A stretch of DNA of 64,000 nucleotides. Source: Cymbidium sinense. Lineage: Eukaryota; Streptophyta; Magnoliopsida; Asparagales; Orchidaceae. Position 1 is the stretch's first letter; every line of letters starts with the position of its first letter. Location: positions 98,619,271 to 98,683,270 of the forward strand of contig CM038229.1 of assembly GCA_021442155.1 (NCBI GenBank), written 5' to 3'. Made by a program: the position numbers and the translations under genes. Below the pieces are notes generated by a model. The model was not told where the DNA came from and ran no database searches. It saw only the letters and a program-made list of their open reading frames with translations. Of the stretch, positions 49,600 to 61,665 are shown piece after piece.

Positions 49600-51595
49600 A
49601 TCCTAAGGCGCTACGTTTGCAAATTTACCTCAGGGATGATTTTCATGTGAAGATCCAAGCGAACTCCTGGTATGTGAGGAAGCTTTGAGTGATCTTTAGC
49701 CTTGCCTCCCTTCAATGTCACCCTTCTCGATGTTTACCACTCACCGAAGAGCAATTATTTGTGTTTTTGAGCTCAAAAATGGCTCAAAGAGGTGGGGGAT
49801 GGGTTCCTTTTTACTTTGGGGAGCTTTTGGGCTGAATTATGGTGGGAGGAAGAGATCAAAGCCTCATCTTCCCTCCTTTATAATGGCCAAAAAAATACAA
49901 TTTTTGAATTTTTTGGCTCCAAATTGATTCTTTTGGGGTGGTTGGGATGGATGATAGATTGATTGAGGACTTTGAATTTTGCTCCAAAGTCTCTCTCTTG
50001 CCATATGATCAGATTTATTCAATGCAAATGTTGGGAGGAGTTAAGTGCATGTGGGATTAAATGAGGTTGGGTGGAATCCTATGGGGAGGATCCATGAGGG
50101 ATTTAAATATGTTGGGTTGGTTTTTGGGCTGATCCCAAATGGTTTGGGTTTTGATGCCCCCAATGGGGTTTGGCTTGGTTTCAAGGGATTTGGCCCAATT
50201 TGGGTCATATGGGTCATTTTATTAATTGACCCATTTGACCAAAATTGGCCAAATTAGCTATGGTTGATTCATGTTCAATTGGCTAAATTGAAGATGAATG
50301 TGATCTTTTTGAATTAATTTGATTTAATTTGATTTAGGCCAAATTGACCCTTTAGGCCAATTTGGGCTAGTTAGTCAAGTTGACCAATTGGGCTCGATTG
50401 ATCAAATTATATTATGTTTTGTCAAGTTCAATTTGGAATGAACTTGAGCCATTGGTTGCAATCAATTTGGGTTAGATCATGATTTGACGATTTGGTCCTT
50501 TAGGCCAATTTGGGTCAATTTGGATCAAATGGCCATTGGCTTGGTTTGGCCCAATTGATTGCAATTGATCATCCTAGGTGATCAACAATCATGGTGGAAG
50601 ATTTTGGTGAGCTTGGTTCAATCCAATTTGGGTTGGATTAAGTTGGCTCAAATGGGTCCTTTAGGTCACTTTGGGTCAAGTGGACCTAAGTGGGTCAATT
50701 TGGTTTGATTTGAGTTTAGTTGAACTTATATATGAGCCCTAGATTAAATATAAATTCAACATAATCAATTTGAGTCTAAGGATTTTGGCTCATTTGAAAT
50801 TTTCAAGTCAAAAGGGCTAGGTTTGACTTGGGTTGGTTTCGATTTGATTTGATGATTGTAGGTTTCATTTATATTTGGGTAGATAATTGAATGAATGATT
50901 GATTCAAGAGAAAATTCATTGATTTTGACTTGATTTGATAGAATTTGGCTAAGTCCAAAGAATTGGCTTAAAGGGTTTAGATTGAGTTTGGATTTGATTT
51001 TTGATATAGTTTTGGTCATTTGAATTTGGATTTATATTTGTGAATATAAATGAAGAATAATTGATTTATAAAGAGATCAATTGAGTTTGATTTGGTTTAA
51101 GGGAGTTTTGGCTAAGCTTATGAATGTGGTTCATATGGCTTAGAAGGGGTTTTAGGATTTGAATTTGATTTTGGGTTTCAATCATTTGGAGTCAAATTTT
51201 GAAATTAGATTTTGGAATTTGAATTTGAATTTGAGATTTGGTTTGAGAATTGAGTCTGGTTTTGATTTGAGAAAGTGTATCTAGATCGGGTTTAGGCTAT
51301 GGGATAGGTAATTTTGTTAAACCCAAGGCATAGCTAATCTTATGATTAACACTTCTAAATCTCTAGCTTAGGTTATGTGTTCACCTAATCACTAGTGTCT
51401 TATGACTAAGGAGTTCTTAGTGTCTAGAAGAGTCTCAAGTCTTAGAAGAGGAGGTTAAGAGCTCACTCCAAAAGTGAGGTCACAGAGTGCAAGCCTTTAA
51501 TAGTATTAAAAGCTACCTATTAAATCCACCAATCCTTGCGGTGACTGGAAGCCCTCATTCTATACACAACGCATTAGAAGAGTCTCTGAGCATTG
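49600..51595 (-). repeat. LTR-like segment of the nested element
   Basis: On minus it starts near 'tgctcagagactcttct', passes a long stretch of degenerate 'ccaaattggcccaaattg' words (51.2-50.1 kb), a TATA-like 'cattataaaggaggg' (about 49872-49886) and ends in 'ggtaaatttgcaaacgtag' near 49620. The order (repetitive U3, TATA, leader) is LTR-like. The insert at 1591-2708 has similar texture. No partner copy is in the window. Confidence 0.4.
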
Positions 51596-52420
51596 TTGGC
51601 AAACATAATGAAAGAAAGTAAAGAGAATGTTCTTTATTATATTTGGTTGATTGGAGGTAGAAATACTCTCAGATGAGAAGCATTGTTTAGCATTGATCTT
51701 TGCGGTCAAAAGCTTGTCATTATATATTAACTCACAAGATTACCCTCATCTCAAGGATTGATCAATACTTGATGATAAGACCGAGTTGGAATTGGCAAGA
51801 TGGGCGATTACTTTTGTAATTTGATATCACACATTCCAAGTAGTGATGGGACAAGTTTTAGATTTTCTTGCTACACATCCCATCCCATGGACTCTTCTCT
51901 TAATGATGATTTTCGATGAGTAAATTATGCTCATTCATGAAAGAAAAAATCATAAATTTGAGAAATATACTTTAATGGGGCCTCATCGATCAAATAAATT
52001 CGACTCTAAATTTCCCAAGAGCAAGAGCAAGAATCGACATCGTCTTCATAACACCATAAGGAGGGATAATGAGATGATCATATGGATTTCGAGCCAAGAA
52101 CTAATATTAAAGCGAATATGAAGCATTAGCGGTAGGTCTTGAAGAAGCTGTTTCATAGGCATTCAAAATCGCAATTTTGGTGATTCTCGACTTATTATAA
52201 ATCAAGTACTTAGCATCTATAAAATTAACAAGCTTGAGTTAACTTTCTATCACTGGCGAGTTCTCAAACTTATGAAGTAGATACCAAATATCACACTAAC
52301 TCGAGTCTCTCGATCCAAGAATAACAAAGCGATGGCTTAGCAAAATTAGCTAAGAAAATGACAAGTATGAATGGTGATTATGTCATGATCGGCATATTTT
52401 CGATGAGTTCTTGAGCGATA
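51596..52420 (+). pseudogene. RNase H and archaeal-type RNase H-like remnants of the Tat/Ogre-like element
   Basis: 'KENVLYY' (about 51628-51650), 'SHKITLIS' type sequence (about 51730-51765, 'THKITLISRIDQYLMIRPS') and 'WQDGRLL' match the first RNase H end. A second domain follows: 'EKYTLMGPHRSNKFDSKF' (about 51960-52010, normally MYFDGA.S), then 'GLAKLAKKM' (about 52335-52360, normally ADALAKLA). Tat elements are known to carry this additional RNase H. Breaks occur throughout. Confidence 0.65.
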
Positions 52421-52529
52421 AAATATCAATCTCATGAGGTAGAGGGGTTACCAAATCGACCTAGTAAGATGTGACTGGGGTTGCTCTTATACTATCCAAA
52501 ATCAATAAAAGTTGTGCCAAGAAGAGCTA

Positions 52530-53760
52530 AGAATGACATTACCTTAGAAAAAATAGTATGAAGCCTTTGTTGTAGAAGAGTTACGTGATTAGGGCAACCC
52601 TTCATCGATAACTTTAAAGAAGGTAAATTACCAAATAATAAATCACTAGCGGCTCAAATCGAGAAGAGAATGCTATGCTATGCTTTCATCAACAATACTT
52701 TATATCGTAGATCCTTTGAACAAATGTGGCTTGATGCCTAATGTGGATGAAGCTAGCAAAGTGATGGTTGAAGTTCATGAAGGACTTTGTGGTGCACATA
52801 AGTCAGTCCCAAGATGGTAGTAAAGATCATGAGGATGAGTTATTATTGGCCATCTATGGTGAGAGGTTGCATTAATCACGCTAAGTCATGAGTGTCAAGT
52901 ATAGAATCTCATCCATCAACCTCCAAATCTATTACACCTAACAATAGCATCAGCCATTCAAATATTGTATATAATTGGACCAATTGATCCACGGTCATCA
53001 TTTGGACCTTTGCTTTATCTTAGCAACTACTATTTCTCTAAGTGGTGAAGCTACTCCATTTAAAAGTTCTGCGTCGGTGATTAACTTCTTTATGCATAAT
53101 GGTTTATAGATTTGGAGTGCCATGTGAATAATTTCAAAATGGCAGCTTTCAAAAGTGCAAAGATTTATAGATTCATCGATTGATATAAAATTGATTGGCG
53201 ATACTCTTCAATATATAATCCAAGAGCAAATGATTTGTGAGGCCTTCAACAAGATATTGGTCAAGCCTCAAGAAGATTCTCATTAAAAATAAGAGAATGA
53301 CATATCAAGCTAGTAGAGGCTCTATATGAACTATCTAAGACAACTAAAGCCACTCCCTTTCATTAGTATTTGGCAAAGCGGTTATTCCACTTGAAGTTGA
53401 GTTGCCTTAAAGTAGCCATCAATACAATTTAGCGAAGATCAAAATGCTCGTCGAGAATGGAGGAACTTGATGCACTTGATGAAGTTAGATTTTAAACTTA
53501 TCAAAATGGAACTCGATCGAACAAAGATGTCGGGGTTTTGACCATATGGTGTGACCTCAATATTCCAAAAGGAGAATTGGTCTAGTGTTTAGAAGACCAA
53601 TTATTCCTAATTGAAAATTTAGTGGCAAATTGAGCCTAACTAAGAAGACCCTTTTGTCATTGAAAAGTATACCAAGGAGGGCATACCAACTCATCGACTA
53701 AAGGGTGAAAGACCAATCGCCAATTAATGGTCGATACTTGAAAAAGTACTATACTTGTGA
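52530..53760 (+). pseudogene. Tat/Ogre integrase remnant
   Basis: Readable in order: 'ASKVMVEVHEGLCGAHKS' (52750-52805, HHCC histidine part), 'SHECQV' (about 52885-52905), 'NLLHLTIASAIQ' and 'GPIDPRSSFGP' (about 52935-53010), 'DWRYSSIYNPRAND' (about 53190-53235). In the C-terminal part come 'VIPLEVELP' (about 53380-53405), 'RPIIPN.K' (about 53605) and 'NGRYLKKYYT' (about 53725-53760), the usual end of Tat integrase. Stops and frameshifts are frequent. Confidence 0.8.
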
Positions 53761-53784
53761 CCACATTCGGTACAATAGAAATCT

Positions 53785-55419
53785 GCTACAAGACATGGGA
53801 ATTTTTTTTAGTATATCTATTTAGGTTGACATCGCTTCATGCGAGATCCCTAAATAAATATACTCACTCATTAAAAAAAGATTTTTAGTGAAAATTCCCT
53901 ATTACATAAGGCATTTTAAGATTTTTTTTATATAGATGAAATCAATGTTGTATGTTAAAATTCTCTTTAGAGTATATCAATTCAAATATTGATGTATTGT
54001 GTATTTTCATCTTAAAATTCTTCTAAATGTACTTTAGAATTCGCAGACAAAGGGATATTTTTTAGTTTATGTCAAGTTTATTTGAGTTGACATTGTGCCA
54101 TAAAGAGAGACCCTCAAATATATTGATTGAGTTGACGAGTGTTATGCCAAAATTCGAATATATCCATAATTATTATTGTTAAGTTGTGAGTCTTGCAGAA
54201 ATAATCTATTTTATGCATGAAAGATAACCCTAAATATCAAGAAATTTATCTCTCAAATTCATCAAAATTCGGAGATCAATTGGAAGAACTCCGGTTTTGA
54301 AGCTTCAATCAATTAAGTTGAAACATCAACCTTTATCTCGAAGTCAGGACACGATGGGTTCTAAAGGTCGGACTCAACAAGCCCACAAATGAGTTCTTGA
54401 CACTCTCCTCACTCACAAAAAAGAAAAGGCGCAATGAAAGAGCCCGTTCATCAATTTGATGACAAAGCCACAAACTCCACTATAACAGTGAAGACTCAGT
54501 AGGTTCTAAAGGTCGAACTCAATAAGCCCAAATATGGGTTGTGATGCTTTCCTCACTCAACAAGCAGAAAAGGCAGTGAAAAAAACCCCTCGTTAGTCCA
54601 AGATGATATTTAATCTCAAAATCCGACTTAGTGATTACAAACAGGATCAGAGATCTTTCTACTTGATAGATAGATCAATAATCTGAAAAATGCTCAATTC
54701 GGGGTTACCTCAAATCAATCTATATATTGCTAGGTGATATTTCAATTTTTTGCAAATGATTTGATAAAGCTCAAAGCATAGATCAAAGTCAATCTCCTCA
54801 TCAAGTCATCAAAGCGAGAGCAGAGGAAGCAATTCCATTGTTCATACAAAGCGATGGTGCTAATAAAATTTTATGATTATTTAATCACATTTAAAGCACA
54901 CGTTCTGGTGATAACTCAATATTGACCCTATAAGCCGAAAGCGGGTCATCATGTACCTTTCAGCGAATCCATCAAGCGCAAACAGGGTTCATGGAGTGCA
55001 TACACTTCGACAAGTCAATGGGGACAAATCATGCGGTCCTTCATCAAGTCTCAAGCAAGGATAAAGGAATTTCATATCAGACCAAACACATAAACCAATT
55101 CCCTAGTGGAGTCCTTCATCAAAATAAGACCAATTCCTCCATCAAATCCAACCAAGCACAAAGCTAGGGTTAAAGAAAACTCAAATATGCAATGACATAA
55201 AAGAAAGAGATCTTAGCCATGAAGCAGATAGTAGATGGTGTAAGAACTCTTATCAATCGACAAGTTTACGACAAATCGGTTAAGCGTCATTTAGCATGTC
55301 AAATAAGGCATCATCTTGTGAGTCTATCAAAACTTATTTATTGTGGAGAAAGGATCAAGTTACTGGCCAACCCAAAGGTCAACCATTTTTCAACAAATGT
55401 GACTCGCTCCATACAATAA
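53785..55419 (+). repeat. 3' untranslated region with two tandem duplications
   Basis: First repeat: 'ggaattttttttagtatatc ... ggttgacatcgcttcatg' from about 53785 recurs as 'ggatattttttagtttatgt ... gagttgacattgtgccat' from about 54050 (spacing about 265 bp). Second repeat: 'gggttctaaaggtcggactc ... ctcactca' from about 54355 recurs from about 54500 (spacing about 145 bp). The rest, to the 3' LTR, shows no domain. A 3' region with tandem repeats between integrase and LTR is known for Tat/Ogre elements. Confidence 0.6.
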
Positions 55420-55431
55420 TCACATTTGTTG
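55391..55431. repeat. Perfect 12-bp inverted repeat with 17-bp loop
   Basis: CAACAAATGTGA (55391-55402) and its reverse complement TCACATTTGTTG (55420-55431). It lies where the 3' untranslated region passes into the 3' LTR copy. Confidence 0.8.
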
Positions 55432-56182
55432 GGTGGCATTTGTTGACCTCCATATGTGTTCCATAAATCAAGACAAACCACAAGTTAAATTCAGCGAACT
55501 TCGGATGTGATAGTGAAATCGAGGCTCAAAATGCTAGGCGTCACAAAAAATTCATTGAAATGACCTCCATCGATGAAGCGTACTTGCCGTCAGCGTTCAA
55601 AACATCAAAATTGATTGAGATATAAATATTGCAAAATCTAACGAGCAATTAATTGGCCGAGCTCTCAATGTGTGCATATCGAGTTAGAAGCGGTATGATG
55701 ACCAAAACATCCGTTCATAAAATTGATGATTATGTCGTTAGCTTCAAAACATTAAAAAAATATCAAATGAGATTATTTTTCAAATCAGACAAATTTGTTG
55801 TCGAATGATTTGAAGTGAGCAAATTTGAAATACAGACATGTAAAATCAACCCAAATGATCTTTGACGAACTTTGCCATCACATTGAGAACATCAAAATTG
55901 ATCATGATATAAATATTGCACAACGATCAATCAGCTCGATCAATGCTTGTCGCATATCGAAGTCAAGAGGCACCGTAGCCAAAGCGACCTCGTTCAGAAT
56001 TGATTGATCGTTAGCTTTGAAATGTCAAAATCTATCAAATAAGACTATTCCTCAATTGGACAAGTCGAAATGTCGAGGTTAAGCGGTGGCGCATTTTGAA
56101 ATGAAATGGACTCAATTTGGCCGACCAAACTGGCCGATCGTGAACGGATTGTGTTGAGTCGAAATGTCGGAATAACTAAGAT

Positions 56183-56250
<68 letters not shown>

Positions 56251-56259
56251 TAACTATAT

Positions 56260-57480
56260 GAGTCTGTTGGCATAAAACTCATAGTGAGATTTAATTAAAT
56301 ATTTAGGGAAATTAATTAAGCCTAAATAGCCCTAATTGAAAAACTGATCCCTCTCGTTTCAAAACTCTCATCTGAAACCGTTCCCTCCACTTTCTTCCCA
56401 TAACCGCACGTACTCTCGGCAAACCCGTTTCCGCTCGGCTCTTTTCCGTTCGAATGGCATAAACTGAACAGCTTTTTTTCTCTCATTACGGTTTTCTGGT
56501 CTGTCCCTTCTTCTCTTTTAAAAAAAACCAAAAAAAAACAGCCCACTCTTCCGTGCCCTCATTCAAAACCGAAAGAAGCAAGATCCTGCTCTGGATGTAT
56601 ATATAGTAGTTCGTATACCAGAGGTTCTTTATTCAGCATACAGAGGTGGTCATGTTTATCTTTCCCATCTGATCAGGTTCTTGTTCACACTAATAGCTCG
56701 CTTTAAAGTTTATCCTAATCCTGCTCTGGATGTATTTATAGTAGTTCGTATTGCAGAGGTTCTTTATTCCGCATACAGAGGTGGTTATGTTTATGTTTCC
56801 CATCTGATCGGGTTCTTGTTCCCTTAGCTCGCTTTAAAGTTTATCCTAATTCGTTTGGAATGGGTTGAAAGATGGAAATTTCTCAAGTAGGGGATCTTTC
56901 AAGTTCCTCACTGGTTATGTATCTTCATGCCTTTTCGGATTGGAGATAATTCGTTGGTTTCGAAGTTGCTTTGCAGGAGCCTTTTAATGAATTTTTACAA
57001 AGCCATCTCTAGATAATACACATGCTATGCTGAAAACGATAATCACACTTGATAGAAGTCCCTCCATACTTGCAGGCGAGTGTCGTTACTTTAAGCAAAT
57101 CCTTACTGGATACATTATTGATGCTGCTTCTTTTATTCCAGAAGAAGTTGAGGTTGATGTCAATCCAGAATTTTTAAATATTATGTCCAGCCATTATATT
57201 GTTTTGTAGAAATGGCAAGCTGCAGATTCATGTGTTGGAGTCATTTTCTTCGGCATTAATGGAAGACAACTCTCAGTTCAGTCACTGTCAGGTTTTGATT
57301 TTCCCCGAGCTTTCACCAAAGATTCATGCAGTATCATCCATCCTTATCTTAATGCAAAATGAGAGAGATGTCGTGGATGCCTTTCTGAAAGTAAAGATGT
57401 TTTCAAAGATAGTGCAGAATATAGGCAATTTACTGGTGACGACTATATTTAGCATGACTTATGAAAAAAAGCACAAGTTA
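56260..57480 (+). pseudogene. Captured gene-like block in the 3' LTR, unidentified
   Basis: Second copy of 32380-33620, including the tandem duplication (56578-56720 and following). Frames at 57027-57209 ('LTGYIIDAASFIPEEVEVDV') and 57199-57483 ('HVLESFSSALMEDNSQFSHC') have counterparts in the 5' copy. The first frame (209 residues there) is broken here. The source gene is not recognised. Confidence 0.5.
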
Positions 57481-57699
57481 TAAATAATTTATGACAAATT
57501 GATTACGAAATTTTAGCATGCAATGTTGGAATGATGCTGATTGTGGAGGACTTTGTGAAATGAAATTTTATGTATGAGGGCAATCTTGGCTGTAGCAGCA
57601 TGATGGCCTATTAACACCATGATGTTCAAATTTTATGTGCGATGAAAAGTTGCTTCAGACAAGTTTATATGGCGACTAACCCTTAGATTCATTTTATTA

Positions 57700-58105
57700 G
57701 ATGGATTTGTTCGATGTTGACCGAGCAGTAGATGCTCTTCAGAGAAAATTTAATGTAAATTGTTTGTGGAGGTTAGATGAGTTTCTGGAAGTCAATAGGC
57801 AGTTGCCAGTTTTGCAAACTCACTATATTTGTTCTCTAAGAAACAATATTCAAGGATACTGCAACATGGATGCCGGAAGTATGTTCCATTGCTGCTAAAG
57901 CAAGACTTTAGAATTGACTTTAGAGTACTACAAAAGATCAGCTTTGTACTAGAGAAATAAAGCACTTATTAATGATCTTAGTAAGCCCAATCCAGGTTCA
58001 AGTGATCTCTATTTCTCCTCAACATATTCTTAATCATTATATGGGCAATTCAAAGCCTATCTTTTGAAAATCTCTCCCCATTTCCATGCTCGCAGGTTTG
58101 AAGGC
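57700..58105 (+). pseudogene. Captured PDR-type (ABCG) transporter fragment in the 3' LTR
   Basis: Second copy of the fragment at 33815-34205. Here 'SKPNPGSSDLYFSSTYS' is continuous, which makes the PDR match clearer than in the 5' copy. The TAA at 58031-58033 stands at the same place as the stop in the 5' copy. A second stop occurs here in 'ALY*RNKAL' (tactag). Sharing of one stop and not the other shows decay both before and after the two copies separated. Confidence 0.65.
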
Positions 58106-60649
58106 ATCTCGTGCTCAAGAGGCATGACGAAAATATCGTTGTGGTGTTACAAGACCGCTTGATACTCAAGAGGCGTCTGAGTCGTAACATCCATTAGATG
58201 TCGCTCCCCTAAACAAAATGTTGTTAAATTTTGTCTAATTTCTAGACTTAGAAAAAAAAGGGGAAGGAGGGATGAATATATATTGCATTGCATGTCTTCT
58301 TCGAGATTGAAGGTCGTTGTGCTCAGAGACACGACTAGATGAAAAAAATCGTGGTGTCGTAAGATACCACTACTCAGAGCGTGTCAGGTAAGCCAAAAAT
58401 ACCCTCGATCACTATCTGGGGATGGCCGGAGGTTACAAAATGTATCAAATCTTTTGACTTAGAAAAAGTGAGTGAAATGAGTGGCTTAAGAGCTAAAGTG
58501 AAAACGCAACTAATTTTAAACTAAAAGCGTTAAACAAGAAAAATGGGGAGCCTTTAAAGAAAATTTTGGAAATAATAAAATATTCATTTAAAATCTAAGT
58601 GAAATTTAGGAGGCTAATATTAAACTCACAAACTTTGGGAGACTAATATTAAACTCACAAACTTTGTTGTAATTCTCTATGACTTAAATTAAAGCGATAA
58701 TGTGAGTTCTCTTTTCTTGCAAAATTTTCAAAATTAAACAAGCTTTAATTTTTTTTTTTTTTTTGGATTAATGCTAAACTCATAATAAACTTACAATAAA
58801 CTTAAAATCTAGGGATGAATCCAAATTGGGTTTAATAACTCTTATGAATATGGAGGTGAATACTATCTGCTAATAAGCATAAGTATAAAGCAATGAACAA
58901 GTCGGTATAACTTATCAAAAGTGATGTAGATTGAACACAATCAAATTGGGAGAATTACTAAAACTCAATAAGTAAATTAAGCAAGTAATATTTTAAACTA
59001 CAATCTAAATTGAAATGCCTGCCATGCAGGATCTACAACTCTTGACAAGCGGACAAAGGCGATACTAAATCAAAATCTACAATCATAGGGCTTCCTTTGA
59101 TAAAAAAATTAAGGAATTTCATTCTATTTATGATTTTCAAAATCAATGATTTTATTAATTAGATGAAATTAGCTAAAGCTATAAGCGGCATGTGGGACAT
59201 AGAATTTCAAGTGCAAAATTTTAATCAAAAGATCAAGAGCTAAATTGGAATATACTAAATACTAATCTAAAAATCTAATAAGATATTAGATCAATTCACA
59301 ACGCCTTTCATCACCATCGGATCTGCAACTCATCATACAACCATACGTAAGGTGATACTAAATCAAAATCTATAAAATCATAGGGCTTGCTTTAATAAAA
59401 AATTAAGGAATTTCATTCTAATTATGATTTTCAAAATCAATGATGTCATTATTAATTAAATGAAATTAGCTAAGCTATAAACACTGTATGTTCTCACATA
59501 GACATTTCAAGTGCAAATTTTAATAAAAAAGGTAAAGTTGAAATTAAATAATAAAAATTTGAAATCAATTTCATAATTCAAACATAAAATTACCCAACAT
59601 TGTTGAATGTTTAAATTCAAGAAGAGGATGTCTTGGTTGTTTCTAGTTTAGCAGATAGCAATACGTAACTGAACCATCTAAAACTATAATAAGAGTTTCA
59701 AATCGGTGAAATATCAAAGCGATTACAAGTGATAGTAGATATAATTCCTGTTAGCGACTAAAGCGAGTTGGATCTAAAACTCTTAAACACATTCAAACTA
59801 TTCCATTTTTCAAATCAAATTAAGTAGCGTCTAAAACTACTTAAATGAAACTCTATCATTAAAAACTTAACTCAAACTTTATTCAAATTATAATAGTTTG
59901 TGGGGTGACAAATTAAGAAAACTCTAGCTCACAGGAGCTAATGTCAAATCAAGTGTTCTATGTTCACTCTCAATCAATCTCATGTGGCGTCCTCGACTGT
60001 GGCAAATGGCTAGAAGCGATTCTGATCGAGTCCTCGATCGAGTGGTTTTGATCATGCTCCATTATATTACGATCATGACCGTAGCGTATGCTCTCCAATG
60101 GCTCGCCCTTTGAGTTGTGAATCTTAGGGTATGCTTGATAGGGCAAACAACCCTCACGTCGGTAAGGTAGACTTAAGGCTGTCTCCTTGACAAACACCAC
60201 CCCAGATAAGGATTTCTTGGATGATGTAACCCATGTGTTTGATAAGGATCCCGGTTGGGTGACTATCTCCTCGACTAAGTAGACTAGGACTAGGATGAAT
60301 GGAACTATGGGATCTAGATCATGTCATCATTCCATAACCATCGGTTTAAGTGAAATGATGAATTTCATAATCTAAATTCAAACTCCACATCGCTTCTTGC
60401 TATATGTTGCATTTAGCGACTAAAGCTATTGAAAGTTCTCTCTCACTTATTGGGAGAGGTAATTAACTATAGGGGTTTGCTTTAGGAAACACGGAACTAG
60501 ATCTAAAGTCCATAAAATGAGGCGAAATCTCTGAGTAGTGTTTTATCTACTATCTCTGCCTTACGAAAATTACAGACACTTTGAATCATACTCTCTTCAA
60601 TTCAAATTCAAATAATTATCGAGAGCTTGGTGGTGAATTTTGGAGCCCA

Positions 60650-61665
60650 TAAGGTTAGCTTAAGCAAGCATGCATGGTGCTCATATAAGATGACAATATC
60701 CTTGTCTATGCATGTAAGATAATGATAATCATTCATCATACATTAATTTATTCTCTCCCTTTTTTTTACGAACTCATAATGATACCATAAATACATAAAA
60801 TGAAAGAGAAAATGGTACAATCATATGAAAATAAAATGACTATGAAGACTACATAAAAAAATACAAGGATATTCTAATCATGCTATACTTATGGATGAAG
60901 TTATTAGGTTATACAAGTATTCTTCATAAAATTTCATAAAATTTCAATGTTCGACATTCTTTTGTTGCATCATTATTCATGAAACCTATTTTAATAAGAC
61001 CCTATATCTCAAATGCAAGAAGAAAAAAATTGAGCGATTACGCTAAGAAAGATGAATGATTGTTAGACAAGTAGTTCTTTGGAGAGAGGAGGACAAGCTC
61101 GTATCGTCACCTTAAGATAAAAGAGATGTGAATGCATTATAAGAATTTGAGAGCAATTTTGTATGTGAGGAGATTCATTAGTCGTTAGGGAGAGGAGTGA
61201 CAATAAGATCCCTAACTCAAAAAGAGAAAGATCGAGGGCCTTGAATGGGGATTCGTTTTGTCTTTGTATTTGTTTACAAGTTTAAGAAGCATTGCAAATT
61301 TTAGGTGAAATTTAATTAGCTAGAGGTGGTTTAATTTGTTGCAAAATACTAGATTAAATTGGTTTTAAGTTCATTTAATGGATATGCATTAACCCATGCC
61401 TTCATATATAAGCCATTTTAAAACAATTATTTTTTGCATCAATTTTCAAACCAACGCGCTCAATACCTCATTATTTAGTTGTGAATTTCCTCTCTATGGA
61501 TATGTGTATTATTTAGCCAAGCAACCTCATAATTATTTTATGTTCATTGTATGCGCTCTTGGTTGGTACCACATATAAAAGCATGATTTTGAAAATTAGA
61601 TTGGATCGACAAGTTTGATCGGTTAGCATTGCGAGTTGAACACCGGCGGTTCGATTCAAACTCAA
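60650..61665. other. Intergenic sequence, no gene seen
   Basis: AT-rich DNA with no recognisable domain or repeat. It ends at the T run that marks the poly(A) end of the LINE. Confidence 0.55.

Larger units (their letters stand above)
55420..60649 (+). repeat. 3' LTR (copy A3) of the Tat/Ogre-like element, about 5.2 kb
   Basis: Same order as the 5' copy: subrepeats (to 56180), (TA)n (56186-56250), gene-like block (56260-57480), PDR-like fragment (57700-58105) and body (58106-60649). Gene-like parts match the 5' copy very closely by eye, with small indels. The body has two instead of four inner units. It ends 'ggagccca'. The left border is uncertain. Confidence 0.65.
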
